This document shows positions 6,228 to 15,211 of a stretch of 64,000 nt of DNA, one piece after another (position 1 is the stretch's first letter; the number at the start of each line of letters is the position of its first letter). The stretch is from Microbacterium sp. SCN 70-27 (GTDB lineage: Bacteria > Actinomycetota > Actinomycetes > Actinomycetales > Microbacteriaceae). The position numbers and the translations under genes are program-made. The stretch covers positions 1 through 64,000 of the forward strand of contig MEEK01000020.1 of assembly GCA_001724425.1 (NCBI GenBank). The letters run 5' to 3'. The notes under the pieces were generated by a model. That model searched no databases. It was given only the letters and a program-made list of their open reading frames with translations, and had not been told where the DNA came from.

Positions 6228-9200
6228 ATGTTCCGCAAGATCCTGGTCGCAAACCGCGGCGAAATCGCCATCCGCGCCTTCCGTGCGGCCTTCGAACTCG
6301 GTGCGCGCACCGTGGCGGTGTATCCCTATGAGGATCGCTACTCGCTGCATCGTCTGAAGGCCGACGAGGCATACCAGATCGGCACCACGGGTCAGCCCGT
6401 GCGCGCCTACCTGGACGTCGACGAGATCATCCGCGTCGCGCTCGAATCCGGCGCGGATGCCATCTACCCCGGCTACGGGTTCCTGTCCGAGAATCCCGCC
6501 CTCGCCGCGAAGGCCGCCGAGCACGGCATCGTCTTCATCGGTCCGCCGTCTCGCGCCCTCGAGATGGCGGGCAACAAGGTCACGGCGAAGGAGCATGCGA
6601 TCGCCGCGGGGGTGCCCGTGCTGCGTTCGACCCCGGCATCCGACGACGTCGATCTGCTCGTCGCCGCGGCGGATGAGATCGGCTTCCCGATCTTCGTGAA
6701 GGCGGTCGCGGGCGGCGGCGGGCGCGGCATGCGTCGCGTCGACACGAAGGATGCCCTGGCGCCGGCCATCGCGGAGGCGATGCGCGAGGCCGACAGCGCG
6801 TTCGGCGACGCGCGCGTGTTCCTCGAGCAGGCCGTGCAGCGCCCGCGCCATGTCGAGGTGCAGATCCTCGCGGACAAGACCGGCGACACCGTGCACCTTT
6901 TCGAGCGGGACTGCTCCGTGCAGCGGCGCCACCAGAAGGTCATCGAGATCGCCCCGGCGCCGAACCTCGACCCGACGGTGGCGGCAGCCCTGCACTCCCA
7001 CGCGGTCGCGTTCGCGCGCTCCATCGGCTACGAGAATGCCGGCACCGTGGAGTTCCTGCTGGAGACCGCAGGCCCCCGCACCGGCGAGGTCGTCTTCATC
7101 GAGATGAACCCGCGCATCCAGGTCGAGCACACTGTGACCGAAGAGGTCACCGACGTCGACCTCGTGCAGTCGCAGATGCGGATCGCCGCGGGCGAGACCC
7201 TCCAAGACCTCGGCCTGCAGCAGGAGAACATCCGGCTGCGCGGTGCGGCCCTGCAGTGCCGCATCACGACGGAGGATCCGACGCAGGGCTTCCGCCCCGA
7301 CACGGGGAAGATCACGACGTACCGGTCGCCCGGCGGTGCGGGCATCCGGCTCGACGGCGGAACGACCGCCGCCGGTTCCCAGGTGAGCCCTCACTTCGAC
7401 TCGATGCTCGCGAAGCTGACCTGCCGCGGGCGCGACTTCGCCGCCGCCGTCGTGCGCTCCAGGCGCGCGCTGGCCGAGTTCCGCATCCGCGGCGTCTCGA
7501 CGAACATCCCCTTCCTGCAGGCGGTGCTCGATGACCCCGCGTTCGTGGCGGGCGATGTGAGCACGGCGTTCATCGACGAGCGCCCGGAGCTCCTGCGCGG
7601 ACGCGAGTCGAAGGACCGCGGCTCGAAGATCATCGCGTGGCTCGCCGACACGACCGTCAACCGCCCGAACGGCGACAACCCGCTCACGGTGGATCCGGCG
7701 GCCAAGCTCCCCGCGATCGACGTGACGACCGAACCGCAGGCCGGCAGCCGTCAGCGCCTGCGCGACCTCGGTCCGGCAGGGTTCGCGAAGGCCCTCCGCG
7801 AGCAGACCTCGCTCGCGGTGACGGAGACGACGTTCCGCGACGCGCACCAGTCGCTCCTCGCGACCCGCGTGCGCACGCGCGACCTCGTGACGGTCGCCCC
7901 GTACGTGGCGCGCCTCACACCCCAGCTGCTCTCGGTCGAGGCATGGGGCGGCGCGACGTACGACGTGGCCCTGCGCTTCCTGGGCGAGGACCCGTGGGAG
8001 CGCCTCGACGCGCTCCGCCAGGCGCTCCCGAACGTCGCCATCCAGATGCTGCTGCGCGGCCGGAACACGGTCGGCTACACGCCGTACCCCACGCAGGTCA
8101 CCGACGCGTTCGTGCACGAGGCCGCAGCATCCGGGGTTGACATCTTCCGCATCTTCGACGCCCTGAACGACGTCTCCCAGATGCGGCCGGCGATCGATGC
8201 GGTCCTCGCGACGGGCACCTCCGTCGCGGAGGTCGCGGTCTGCTACACGGGAGACCTGCTCGACCCGGGGGAGAGCCTCTACACGCTCGACTACTATCTG
8301 CGCCTCGCCGAGCAGGTCGTGGATGCCGGTGCGCACATCCTCGCGATCAAGGACATGGCAGGGCTCCTCCGTCCGGCCGCGGCCGCGAAACTCGTCTCGA
8401 CGCTGCGCGACCGGTTCGACGTGCCCGTCCACGTCCACACCCACGACACGGCGGGCGGCCAGCTCGCCACTCTCCTGGCGGCAAGTCACGCCGGAGCCGA
8501 CGCCGTGGATGCCGCCTCGGCGCCGATGTCCGGCACGACGAGCCAGCCGTCGCTGTCGGCCGTCGTCGCAGCCCTCGCGCACACCGAGCGCGACACGGGG
8601 CTCGACCTGGCATCCGTCGCGAGTCTCGAGCCGTACTGGGAGGCGGTGCGGCACCTGTACCGCCCGTTCGAGTCGGGCCTGCCGGGCCCCACCGGCAGGG
8701 TCTACCATCACGAGATCCCGGGCGGTCAGCTCTCCAACCTGCGTCAGCAGGCGATCGCCCTCGGCCTCGCCGACGACTTCGAGCTCATCGAGGACATGTA
8801 CGCCGCGGCGAACGACATCCTCGGGCGCGTCCCCAAGGTGACGCCCTCGTCGAAGGTCGTCGGAGACCTCGCGCTGCACCTCGCGGCGGTCAAGGCCGAC
8901 CCGGCCGACTTCGCGGCGAACCCGGAGAAGTACGACGTGCCCGACTCGGTCGTCGGTTTCATGGCGGGTGAGCTCGGCGACCTGCCGGGAGGATGGCCGG
9001 AGCCGTTCCGCACCAAGGTCCTGCAGGGGCGTGAGGTGCGCGTCGGCGTCACGGACATCTCGACCGAGGATGCCGCCGCACTCGAGTCCGATTCGACGAC
9101 GCGCCGCGAGACGCTCAACCGCCTGCTGTTCCCCGCACCGACGAAGGCGTTCCGCGAGGTGCGCGACACCTACGGAGACCTGAGTCCCCTCGACACTGCC

Positions 9201-9635
9201 GACTATCTCTACGGGCTCGCTCCGGGGACCGAGCACGTCGTCGAGATCGAGCGGGGTGTGCAGCTCTACGTCGGGCTCGAGGCGATCGGTGAAGCCGACG
9301 ACAAGGGCATGCGCACCGTCATGACGACCCTCAACGGCCAGCTGCGTCCCGTCTTCGTCCGAGACCGGTCGATCACCGTCGAGGTGCGTCAGGCCGAGAA
9401 GGCCGACACCACGAAGCCCGGCCAGGTCGCCGCGCCGTTCTCGGGCGTCGTGACGCTCAAGACCGCGGTCGGCGACCGGGTTCAGGCCGGTCAGCCCGTG
9501 GCATCCATCGAGGCGATGAAGATGGAGGCGGCGATCACCGCCCCCGTCGACGGGGTCGTCGATCGACTCGCGATCGCCGCCACCTCACCGGTCGAGGCGG
9601 GTGACCTTTTGGTCGTCATCCGCCCCGCCGACTAG
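6228..9635 (+). CDS. pyc: Pyruvate carboxylase
   Basis: A 1135-residue single-chain enzyme that carboxylates pyruvate to oxaloacetate (anaplerosis). The biotin carboxylase domain (1 to about 450) starts MFRKILVANRGEIA and contains AGGGGRGM and FIEMNPRIQVEHTVTEE. The carboxyltransferase domain starts near TFRDAHQSL (about 535) and includes the metal-binding KDMAG segment. The biotin carrier domain ends the chain with EAMKMEA, the biotinyl Lys being K1098. The length equals the Corynebacterium enzyme. ATG 6228 was chosen because it begins the conserved domain; the frame is open 21 codons upstream. It is flanked by two unrelated ParA-like ATPase genes. Confidence 0.97.
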   Translation: MFRKILVANRGEIAIRAFRAAFELGARTVAVYPYEDRYSLHRLKADEAYQIGTTGQPVRAYLDVDEIIRVALESGADAIYPGYGFLSENPALAAKAAEHGIVFIGPPSRALEMAGNKVTAKEHAIAAGVPVLRSTPASDDVDLLVAAADEIGFPIFVKAVAGGGGRGMRRVDTKDALAPAIAEAMREADSAFGDARVFLEQAVQRPRHVEVQILADKTGDTVHLFERDCSVQRRHQKVIEIAPAPNLDPTVAAALHSHAVAFARSIGYENAGTVEFLLETAGPRTGEVVFIEMNPRIQVEHTVTEEVTDVDLVQSQMRIAAGETLQDLGLQQENIRLRGAALQCRITTEDPTQGFRPDTGKITTYRSPGGAGIRLDGGTTAAGSQVSPHFDSMLAKLTCRGRDFAAAVVRSRRALAEFRIRGVSTNIPFLQAVLDDPAFVAGDVSTAFIDERPELLRGRESKDRGSKIIAWLADTTVNRPNGDNPLTVDPAAKLPAIDVTTEPQAGSRQRLRDLGPAGFAKALREQTSLAVTETTFRDAHQSLLATRVRTRDLVTVAPYVARLTPQLLSVEAWGGATYDVALRFLGEDPWERLDALRQALPNVAIQMLLRGRNTVGYTPYPTQVTDAFVHEAAASGVDIFRIFDALNDVSQMRPAIDAVLATGTSVAEVAVCYTGDLLDPGESLYTLDYYLRLAEQVVDAGAHILAIKDMAGLLRPAAAAKLVSTLRDRFDVPVHVHTHDTAGGQLATLLAASHAGADAVDAASAPMSGTTSQPSLSAVVAALAHTERDTGLDLASVASLEPYWEAVRHLYRPFESGLPGPTGRVYHHEIPGGQLSNLRQQAIALGLADDFELIEDMYAAANDILGRVPKVTPSSKVVGDLALHLAAVKADPADFAANPEKYDVPDSVVGFMAGELGDLPGGWPEPFRTKVLQGREVRVGVTDISTEDAAALESDSTTRRETLNRLLFPAPTKAFREVRDTYGDLSPLDTADYLYGLAPGTEHVVEIERGVQLYVGLEAIGEADDKGMRTVMTTLNGQLRPVFVRDRSITVEVRQAEKADTTKPGQVAAPFSGVVTLKTAVGDRVQAGQPVASIEAMKMEAAITAPVDGVVDRLAIAATSPVEAGDLLVVIRPAD

Positions 9636-9638
9636 CCT
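9633..9638 (+). promoter_or_regulatory. -10 hexamer TAGCCT of the MinD-like gene
   Basis: The TAG of the pyc stop codon is the first half of TAGCCT, 44 bases before the next GTG start. Same arrangement as at the copC/lpd junction. Confidence 0.35.
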
Positions 9639-9682
9639 GGAGGGCGCGGACCGGGTCCGCGGACAAGCTGGGAGAGTGCAAC

Positions 9683-10969
9683 GTGGCGTCTGATCGCAAC
9701 GAAAAAGCGGCGGGCGAAGCCGACAACGGCGTCCTCGCGACCACTGGGGGTATCGACTCGACCGGGCTCGGCCTCGCCGGCGCCCCCACGGCGCAGGTCG
9801 ATGTGACCCTGCCGGTGGCAGACGACGACGACTTCGTCGACGACGACGTCACGGTCGATGAGACCGTCGTCGCGGTGCCGGTCGCCACCGAGCCGACGGT
9901 CGCCGCAGCCACCACCATCGCCGTCGCCGCGGCCGACGACGAGCTCGAACACGCGGAGCGGGTGCGCCCGCGCACCTCGGAGATCACCCTCCAGTCGCGC
10001 CGTCTCGGCGACTTCGAGGCCGATCGCGAAAGCGCCGACCTCCTCACGGCCGACCGGCTGCTCGACCCCGCTCGAATCGTGCGCCCCGAGCCCGAGGGGC
10101 CATGGCAGCACTTCGTCTACGCGATCTCCGGCCACCGCATCAACCTCGGCGACGGCAAGCGGGCGCGTGCGCGCAAGGAGCTCGACCGCCGCATCGCCGC
10201 ACCCCTCTCGGGCGGGGCGAAGTTCGTGCCGGTGCTCTCCCGCAAGGGCGGCGTCGGCAAGACCACCATCACGACGCTTCTCGGTATGGCCCTCGCCGAC
10301 TCGCGCGAAGACCGCGTGATCGCCGTCGACGCGAACCCCGACCGCGGCACGCTCGCCGAGCGGATCGGCCGCACGAGCGACAAGACCGTCCGCGACCTCG
10401 TCCGGGCGAGCGCCGAGGTGCGCGGCTTCAACGACATTTCCCAGATCGTCGGGCGCGATCAGACGCGTCTCGACGTCATCGCGTCCGATGCCGACCCGCA
10501 CGTGTCGGAGGCGTTCAGCGACACCGACTACGAGGACGTCGCGAAGGTCGCCGCGCACTTCTACTCGGTCGTGCTGACCGATACGGGCACCGGCATCGTC
10601 CACTCCGTGATGGCCGCCACGCTCGATCGGGCGGACACCCTCGTCGTCGTCACGGGCCTCAGCGTCGACGAGGCCCGCCTCGCGTCCGAGACCCTCACGT
10701 GGCTCGACGCGAACGGCTACGCGGACCTCGTGCGCAACGCCGTGGTCGTGCTCAACACCTCACGCCCCGGGGCGCCCCTCGTGCGCGCCGCCGAACTCGA
10801 GGCGCACTTCCGCACTCGGGTGCGGTCGGTCGTCCGGATGCCCTACGACCCGCACATCGCCTCGGGGAGTGCGATCTCCTTCCGCGACCTGCAGCCCGCG
10901 ACGCGCGAGGCCGCGCGGGAACTGGCCGCGATCGTCGTCGAAGGCCTTCGCGTGCGGGCCGCCGCCTGA
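9683..10969 (+). CDS. MinD/ParA-like ATPase with acidic N-terminal tail
   Basis: A 428-residue protein. Residues 1-130 are low-complexity, acidic and Val/Thr/Ala-rich ([14 protein letters not shown]), probably disordered. The C-terminal half is a SIMIBI ATPase with RKGGVGKTT (187-195) and [15 protein letters not shown]. The linker [20 protein letters not shown] is typical of actinobacterial MinD-like proteins, including some linked to type VII secretion, but no ESX gene is present here. The GTG start is reasonable. It overlaps def by one base (TGATG), suggesting cotranslation. The role is unknown; candidates are partitioning, polar localisation or secretion support. Confidence 0.85.
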   Translation: MASDRNEKAAGEADNGVLATTGGIDSTGLGLAGAPTAQVDVTLPVADDDDFVDDDVTVDETVVAVPVATEPTVAAATTIAVAAADDELEHAERVRPRTSEITLQSRRLGDFEADRESADLLTADRLLDPARIVRPEPEGPWQHFVYAISGHRINLGDGKRARARKELDRRIAAPLSGGAKFVPVLSRKGGVGKTTITTLLGMALADSREDRVIAVDANPDRGTLAERIGRTSDKTVRDLVRASAEVRGFNDISQIVGRDQTRLDVIASDADPHVSEAFSDTDYEDVAKVAAHFYSVVLTDTGTGIVHSVMAATLDRADTLVVVTGLSVDEARLASETLTWLDANGYADLVRNAVVVLNTSRPGAPLVRAAELEAHFRTRVRSVVRMPYDPHIASGSAISFRDLQPATREAARELAAIVVEGLRVRAAA

Positions 10970-11460
10970 TGGCGGTCCGTCCGATCCGGGTCTTCGGCGA
11001 CCCGGTTCTCCGTGCCGTCTGCGCTCCGATCGAAGCCGTCGACGACGGCATCCGTGCCCTCGTGCAGGACCTCGTCGACACCGTCGAGCTGCCCGGCCGC
11101 GCCGGCGTCGCCGCCCCGCAGATCGGGGTCGGGGTCCGCGCGTTCAGCTACAACATCGACGGCGACATCGGCTATGTGCTGAACCCCGTGCTCGTCGAGG
11201 TGCGCGGTGAACCGCAGCCGGTGGGCGAGGGATGCCTGTCCGTCCCCGGACTCTGGCACGACGCCCTCCGCTACCCGTGGGCGCGCGTCGTCGGCACGGA
11301 TCTCGACGGCCACGAGATCGTCCTCGAGGGCGAGGGCCTCCTCGCGCAGGCCCTGCAGCACGAGACCGACCACCTCGACGGCATGCTGTATCTGTCCCGA
11401 CTCACCGCCGAGGACCGCAAGACCGCGATGCGCGAGATCCGCGAGAGCTCCTGGTTCTGA
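10969..11460 (+). CDS. def: Peptide deformylase
   Basis: A 163-residue metalloenzyme that removes the formyl group from nascent proteins. Three family motifs are present: GRAGVAAPQ (43-51, where Ala replaces the usual second Gly), EGCLSVP with metal ligand C89, and QHETDH with H131, E132 and H135. The ATG overlaps the stop codon of the MinD-like gene. It converges on the acyl-CoA synthetase with only 27 bases between the stops. Confidence 0.95.
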   Translation: MAVRPIRVFGDPVLRAVCAPIEAVDDGIRALVQDLVDTVELPGRAGVAAPQIGVGVRAFSYNIDGDIGYVLNPVLVEVRGEPQPVGEGCLSVPGLWHDALRYPWARVVGTDLDGHEIVLEGEGLLAQALQHETDHLDGMLYLSRLTAEDRKTAMREIRESSWF

Positions 11461-11487
11461 GGAGCCCCCGCGGCCCGCTCCGGCCGA

Positions 11488-13323
11488 TCAGCCGAGCGGC
11501 ACGTTCGTGGTCGTGACGGGCACCGTGTAGAGATCCTCGATGTCCTTCGCGAAGTCGCTGAGGATCACGTTGCGCTTGATGCTCATCTTCGGCGTCAGGT
11601 GTCCGCTCGCCTCGGTCCACTCCGTGTCGAGGATCGTGAACTTGCGGATCGACTCGGCGCGCGACACGCGCTTGTTCGCGATGTCGACCGCGCGCTGGAC
11701 CTCCTCGCGGACCTTCGGGTTCTTCGCGGCATCCGCCAGCGACATGTCTCCGGGGAGGCCGTTGTTCGCAAGCCATGCGGGGAGCATCTCGGGGTCGAGG
11801 GTCACCAGCGCCGAGATGAACGGCTTCTGGTCGCCGACGACGACGACCTGACCGACGATCGGGTTGGCGCGGATCGGGTCCTCGAGGGCCGCCGGAGCGA
11901 CGTTCTTGCCGCCGGCGGTGACGATGATCTCCTTCTTGCGGCCGGTGATCGTGAGGAAGCCCTCGGCGTCGAAGGAGCCGAGGTCGCCCGTCAGGAACCA
12001 GTCGCCGTCGAAGGCGGCAGCCGTCGCCTCGGGGTTGCGCCAATACTCCTTGAAGACGTTGATGCCGCGCACCTCGATCTCGCCGTCCTCGGCGAGCCGG
12101 ACACCGACGCCCGGGAGGACGGGCCCGACCGTGCCGATCTTCGACTTCTTCGCGAGGTTGACCGTCGCGGGCGCTGTGGTCTCGGTGAGACCGTACCCCT
12201 CGAGGATCGTCACGCCGAGGCTGTGGAAGAAGTGCCCGAGCCGGGGCCCGAGCGGAGCCGAGCCCGAGACGGCGTAGGTGACCCGCCCGCCCATCGCAGC
12301 GCGGAGCTTCGAATAGACGAGCTTGTCGAACAGGGCGAACTTGATCCGCGTGCCGAGTGGGACCTTCTTGCCCTCCTGCAGCAGCGTCGAGTGCTGGATG
12401 GCCGTGTGCGCGGCGGCGCGGAAGATTTTGCCCTTGCCGCCGGCCTCGGCCTTCTGCTCGGCGGAGTTGTACACCTTCTCGAAGACGCGCGGCACGGCGA
12501 GCAGGAACGTCGGCTGGAACGAGCCGAGCGCGGGGAGGAGCTGCTTCGTGTCGGGCTGGTGGCCGGTCTTCACGCCCGCGTGGATGTCGAGGATCGAGAT
12601 GAAGCGCGCGAAGACGTGCGCCGTCGTGATGAACAGCAGCGTCGAGGCGCCGGGGGTGTTGACGACCTCTTCGAGCGACTTCGCGGAGTTGCGGGAGAGC
12701 TCGACGAAGTTGCTGTGCGTGAGGACGCAGCCCTTCGGGCGACCGGTCGATCCCGATGTGTAGATGAGGGTCGCGATGTCGGAGCCGACGGCGAGGTTCC
12801 GCCGACGCTCGATCTCGTCGTCGGAGACGTCGGTGCCGCCTGCGCGGAGTGTGTCGAGGGCGCCGGATGCCATCGTCCAGGCGTCGCGGATGAGCGGCAC
12901 CTCGGCGCGGATCTCGTCGACCCGGGCGGCGTGCTCCGCCGTTTCGGACAGCACCGCGATCGCGCCCGAGTCGGAGAGGATCCAGCTGATCTGGGCGGCG
13001 GAGCTCGTCTCGTAGACGGGGACCATGACCGCGCCCGCGAAGAACAGGGCGAAATCGACGAGCGTCCACTCGTACGTCGTGCGGGCGATGAAGGCGACCT
13101 TGTCGCCGGGCTCGATACCGGCGGCGACGAACCCCTTGGCGAGGGCGATGACGTCGCGCTGGAAGGCGGCGGCGGTGATGTCGCGCCACCCGTCGCCCTC
13201 GGGGACGGAGAACAGCGCAAGGGACGGGGTGGCCTTCACCCGCTCGACGAGCAGGTCGGTGATGTTGGCGTTCGGATCGGCGGGAACGATCGCGGGGACT
13301 TCGAACTGGACGGCGGCGCTCAT
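11488..13323 (-). CDS. Long-chain acyl-CoA synthetase (FadD15 type)
   Basis: A 611-residue AMP-forming ligase that activates fatty acids. Motifs: the P-loop YTSGSTGRPKG (about 185-200), the adenylation motif GYGLTETTAP (about 376), the acyl-adenylate motif TGDLG and the hinge GRKKEIIVTAGGKNVAP (about 461). The start was set at the ATG preceded by AAGGAGTT; the frame stays open upstream but lacks family similarity. A TAGACT -10 lies 50 bases upstream. Position next to glk, plsC and aroG recalls the Mycobacterium fadD15-Rv2182c-aroG block. Confidence 0.93.
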   Translation of the reverse strand: MSAAVQFEVPAIVPADPNANITDLLVERVKATPSLALFSVPEGDGWRDITAAAFQRDVIALAKGFVAAGIEPGDKVAFIARTTYEWTLVDFALFFAGAVMVPVYETSSAAQISWILSDSGAIAVLSETAEHAARVDEIRAEVPLIRDAWTMASGALDTLRAGGTDVSDDEIERRRNLAVGSDIATLIYTSGSTGRPKGCVLTHSNFVELSRNSAKSLEEVVNTPGASTLLFITTAHVFARFISILDIHAGVKTGHQPDTKQLLPALGSFQPTFLLAVPRVFEKVYNSAEQKAEAGGKGKIFRAAAHTAIQHSTLLQEGKKVPLGTRIKFALFDKLVYSKLRAAMGGRVTYAVSGSAPLGPRLGHFFHSLGVTILEGYGLTETTAPATVNLAKKSKIGTVGPVLPGVGVRLAEDGEIEVRGINVFKEYWRNPEATAAAFDGDWFLTGDLGSFDAEGFLTITGRKKEIIVTAGGKNVAPAALEDPIRANPIVGQVVVVGDQKPFISALVTLDPEMLPAWLANNGLPGDMSLADAAKNPKVREEVQRAVDIANKRVSRAESIRKFTILDTEWTEASGHLTPKMSIKRNVILSDFAKDIEDLYTVPVTTTNVPLG

Positions 13324-13373
13324 GGGCGGCAACTCCTTCGGTACCGGGTGGCGTCGGGTGACGGCTGGGATCG

Positions 13374-13379
13374 AGTCTA
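13374..13379 (-). promoter_or_regulatory. -10 hexamer TAGACT of the FadD15-type gene
   Basis: TAGACT on the minus strand, 50 bases before the ATG, divergent from the glk promoter (TAGACT at 13465-13470). Confidence 0.45.
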
Positions 13380-13464
13380 ACCTTACGTGGCACTCAGTCC
13401 CACTGGCGCCGTTGCCGCACTTATGCCCGGCTGGGTGCACCGCGTGGGACTGTGGAGTCCACAC

Positions 13465-13470
13465 TAGACT
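13465..13470 (+). promoter_or_regulatory. -10 hexamer TAGACT of glk
   Basis: TAGACT lies 52 bases before the glk GTG. The glk-plsC pair probably starts here. Confidence 0.45.
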
Positions 13471-13522
13471 CTCGGGTGCCGTGCCGCCCCTCCTTCAGTC
13501 GCGCGCGGGAGAGAGGAACGCT

Positions 13523-14461
13523 GTGCTCAACGTCGGTATCGACATCGGTGGCACGAAGATCGCCGGCGGTGTGGTCGCCGATGACGGGCGCATCGTCGAG
13601 CGCCTGCGCGTGAGCACACCCGCCGATACGGGTGCGCTCGCGCAGGCTGTCGCCGACATGGTCGGTGAACTGGCGGCGCGCCACGACGTGCACGCCGTCG
13701 GCGTCGCGGCCGCGGGATACATCGACCGTACGCGCTCCGTCATGCTCCACGCCCCGAACATCGACTGGCACGACGCGCCGCTTCGGGAGGAGTTCGAATC
13801 GCGCATCGGGCGATCGGTCACGCTCGAGAACGACGCCAACGCCGCCGGGTGGGGCGAATACCGCTTCGGAGCAGGGCAGGGGGCGACCGACATGGTCATG
13901 CTCACTCTCGGCACGGGTGTCGGCGGGGCCGTCGTCGGCGACGGGCAGCTGCTCATCGGCGCGAACGGCAGCGCGGCCGAACTCGGCCACGTCCGGTTCG
14001 TGCGCGGCGGTCGGCCGTGCGGCTGCGGACAGTCCGGATGCCTCGAGCAGTACGCCTCCGGCCGCGCGCTCCAGCGTGAGATCGCGGACATCATCGACGC
14101 CGGCGAGATCGGCGCACGTCTCGCGGCCCATCGCGGGGCATCCGGCATCGTCGCAGGGCGCGACCTCGCGAACCTCCTCGACGACGGCGATGTCGGCGCG
14201 CTCGAGGCGATCCGTCGCGTCGCCACGGCGCTCGGCGAGGCGTGCGGTGCGTTCCAGGCGGTGCTCGATCCCGAGCTGTACGTCATCGGCGGGGGAGTCG
14301 CCGACCTCGGCGAGCGGCTGCTCGAGCCGACCCGCATCGCGTACGAGACCTCGCTCCCCGGGTTCGGCGAGCGCCCGACGGCGCGCTTCGTGACGGCGTC
14401 GCTCGGCAATGACGCGGGCCTCGTCGGCGTGGCCGACCTCGCCGGGCTGCGTAGCCGCTGA
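13523..14461 (+). CDS. glk: ROK-family glucokinase
   Basis: A 312-residue sugar kinase that phosphorylates glucose with ATP. The N-terminal phosphate loop is GIDIGGTKIAGG (5-16). The substrate/catalytic segment is LENDANAAGWGE, and LGTGVGGA follows. The ROK zinc motif CGCGQSGCLE has C166, C168 and C173. GTG start with GAGAGGA upstream; the frame is open far upstream but without family similarity. There is no helix-turn-helix domain, so it is an enzyme rather than a ROK repressor. It is followed after 17 bases by plsC. Confidence 0.94.
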   Translation: MLNVGIDIGGTKIAGGVVADDGRIVERLRVSTPADTGALAQAVADMVGELAARHDVHAVGVAAAGYIDRTRSVMLHAPNIDWHDAPLREEFESRIGRSVTLENDANAAGWGEYRFGAGQGATDMVMLTLGTGVGGAVVGDGQLLIGANGSAAELGHVRFVRGGRPCGCGQSGCLEQYASGRALQREIADIIDAGEIGARLAAHRGASGIVAGRDLANLLDDGDVGALEAIRRVATALGEACGAFQAVLDPELYVIGGGVADLGERLLEPTRIAYETSLPGFGERPTARFVTASLGNDAGLVGVADLAGLRSR

Positions 14462-14478
14462 GACCCGAGGAGCGCGTG

Positions 14479-15159
14479 ATGTTCTACTGGTTCATGAAGT
14501 ACATCGTGATCGGCCCGATCGTGAAGGCCGTGTTCCGGCCGTGGATCGTGGGCCGCACGAACATCCCCTCCTCGGGCGCGGCGATCATCGCCAGCAACCA
14601 TCTGTCGGTCAGCGACTCCATCTTCCTGCCGCTCATGATCGACCGACCGATGAGCTTCCTCGCGAAGAGCGACTACTTCACGGGCAAGGGCCTCAAGGGG
14701 TGGGCGACGCGCGTGTTCATGAAGGGCACGGGGCAGATCCCGATCGACCGCACGGGCGGCAAGGCATCCGAAGACTCCCTCAACACGGGACTGCAGGTGC
14801 TCGGGCGGGGCGACCTTCTCGGGATCTACCCCGAAGGGACACGCAGCCCCGACGGCAAGCTCTACCGTGGGCGCACGGGGCTCGCCCGCATGGCCCTCGA
14901 GGCGCGCGTGCCGGTCGTGCCCGTCGTCATGGTCGACACCGGCGAGATCATGCCGATCGGACGTTCCATCCCGCGGATCGGCCGGGTCGGCATGGTGATC
15001 GGCGAACCGCTCGACTTCTCGCGGTTCGCCGGGATGGAATCCGACAGGTACGTCCTGCGGTCCGTCACCGACGAGATCATGGTCGCCCTGCAGCGGCTCG
15101 GCGAGCAGGAATACGACGACGTGTACGCCTCGAGCGTCAAGGATCGCCGGCCTGCCTGA
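14479..15159 (+). CDS. plsC: 1-acyl-sn-glycerol-3-phosphate acyltransferase
   Basis: A 226-residue membrane-associated acyltransferase making phosphatidic acid. The catalytic NHLSVSD (H41-x4-D46) and the phosphate-binding YPEGTRSPDG (E119) motifs are intact. An N-terminal hydrophobic stretch follows MFYWFMKYIVIG. ATG 14479 has GAGGAG six bases upstream; the adjacent GTG at 14476 is too close to it. Probably in one transcript with glk. Confidence 0.92.
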   Translation: MFYWFMKYIVIGPIVKAVFRPWIVGRTNIPSSGAAIIASNHLSVSDSIFLPLMIDRPMSFLAKSDYFTGKGLKGWATRVFMKGTGQIPIDRTGGKASEDSLNTGLQVLGRGDLLGIYPEGTRSPDGKLYRGRTGLARMALEARVPVVPVVMVDTGEIMPIGRSIPRIGRVGMVIGEPLDFSRFAGMESDRYVLRSVTDEIMVALQRLGEQEYDDVYASSVKDRRPA

Positions 15160-15199
15160 GGTCGCTGTCACAGCGGCATCCCGCCCCGATCCGCGCCAG

Positions 15200-15205
15200 T
15201 AGACT
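15200..15205 (+). promoter_or_regulatory. -10 hexamer TAGACT of aroG, leaderless
   Basis: TAGACT is followed by six bases and the aroG ATG, with no ribosome site between, so the message is probably leaderless. The hexamer sits in a dyad GCCAG-TAGA-CTGGC (15195-15208). Confidence 0.55.
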
Positions 15206-15211
15206 GGCCGA

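Noticed and set aside
5220..9236. A 1338-codon open frame antisense to pyruvate carboxylase
   Set aside because: Composition is Arg/Glu/Asp/Val-rich as expected from the mirror of a GC-rich gene, no domain is recognisable, and pyc on the other strand is certain. Similar long antisense frames over murC-ftsQ, dnaE and others were dismissed for the same reason.
9683..10969. Member of a type VII secretion locus
   Set aside because: No EccC, WXG100 or other ESX component lies nearby; the similarity is to a broader actinobacterial ATPase group.
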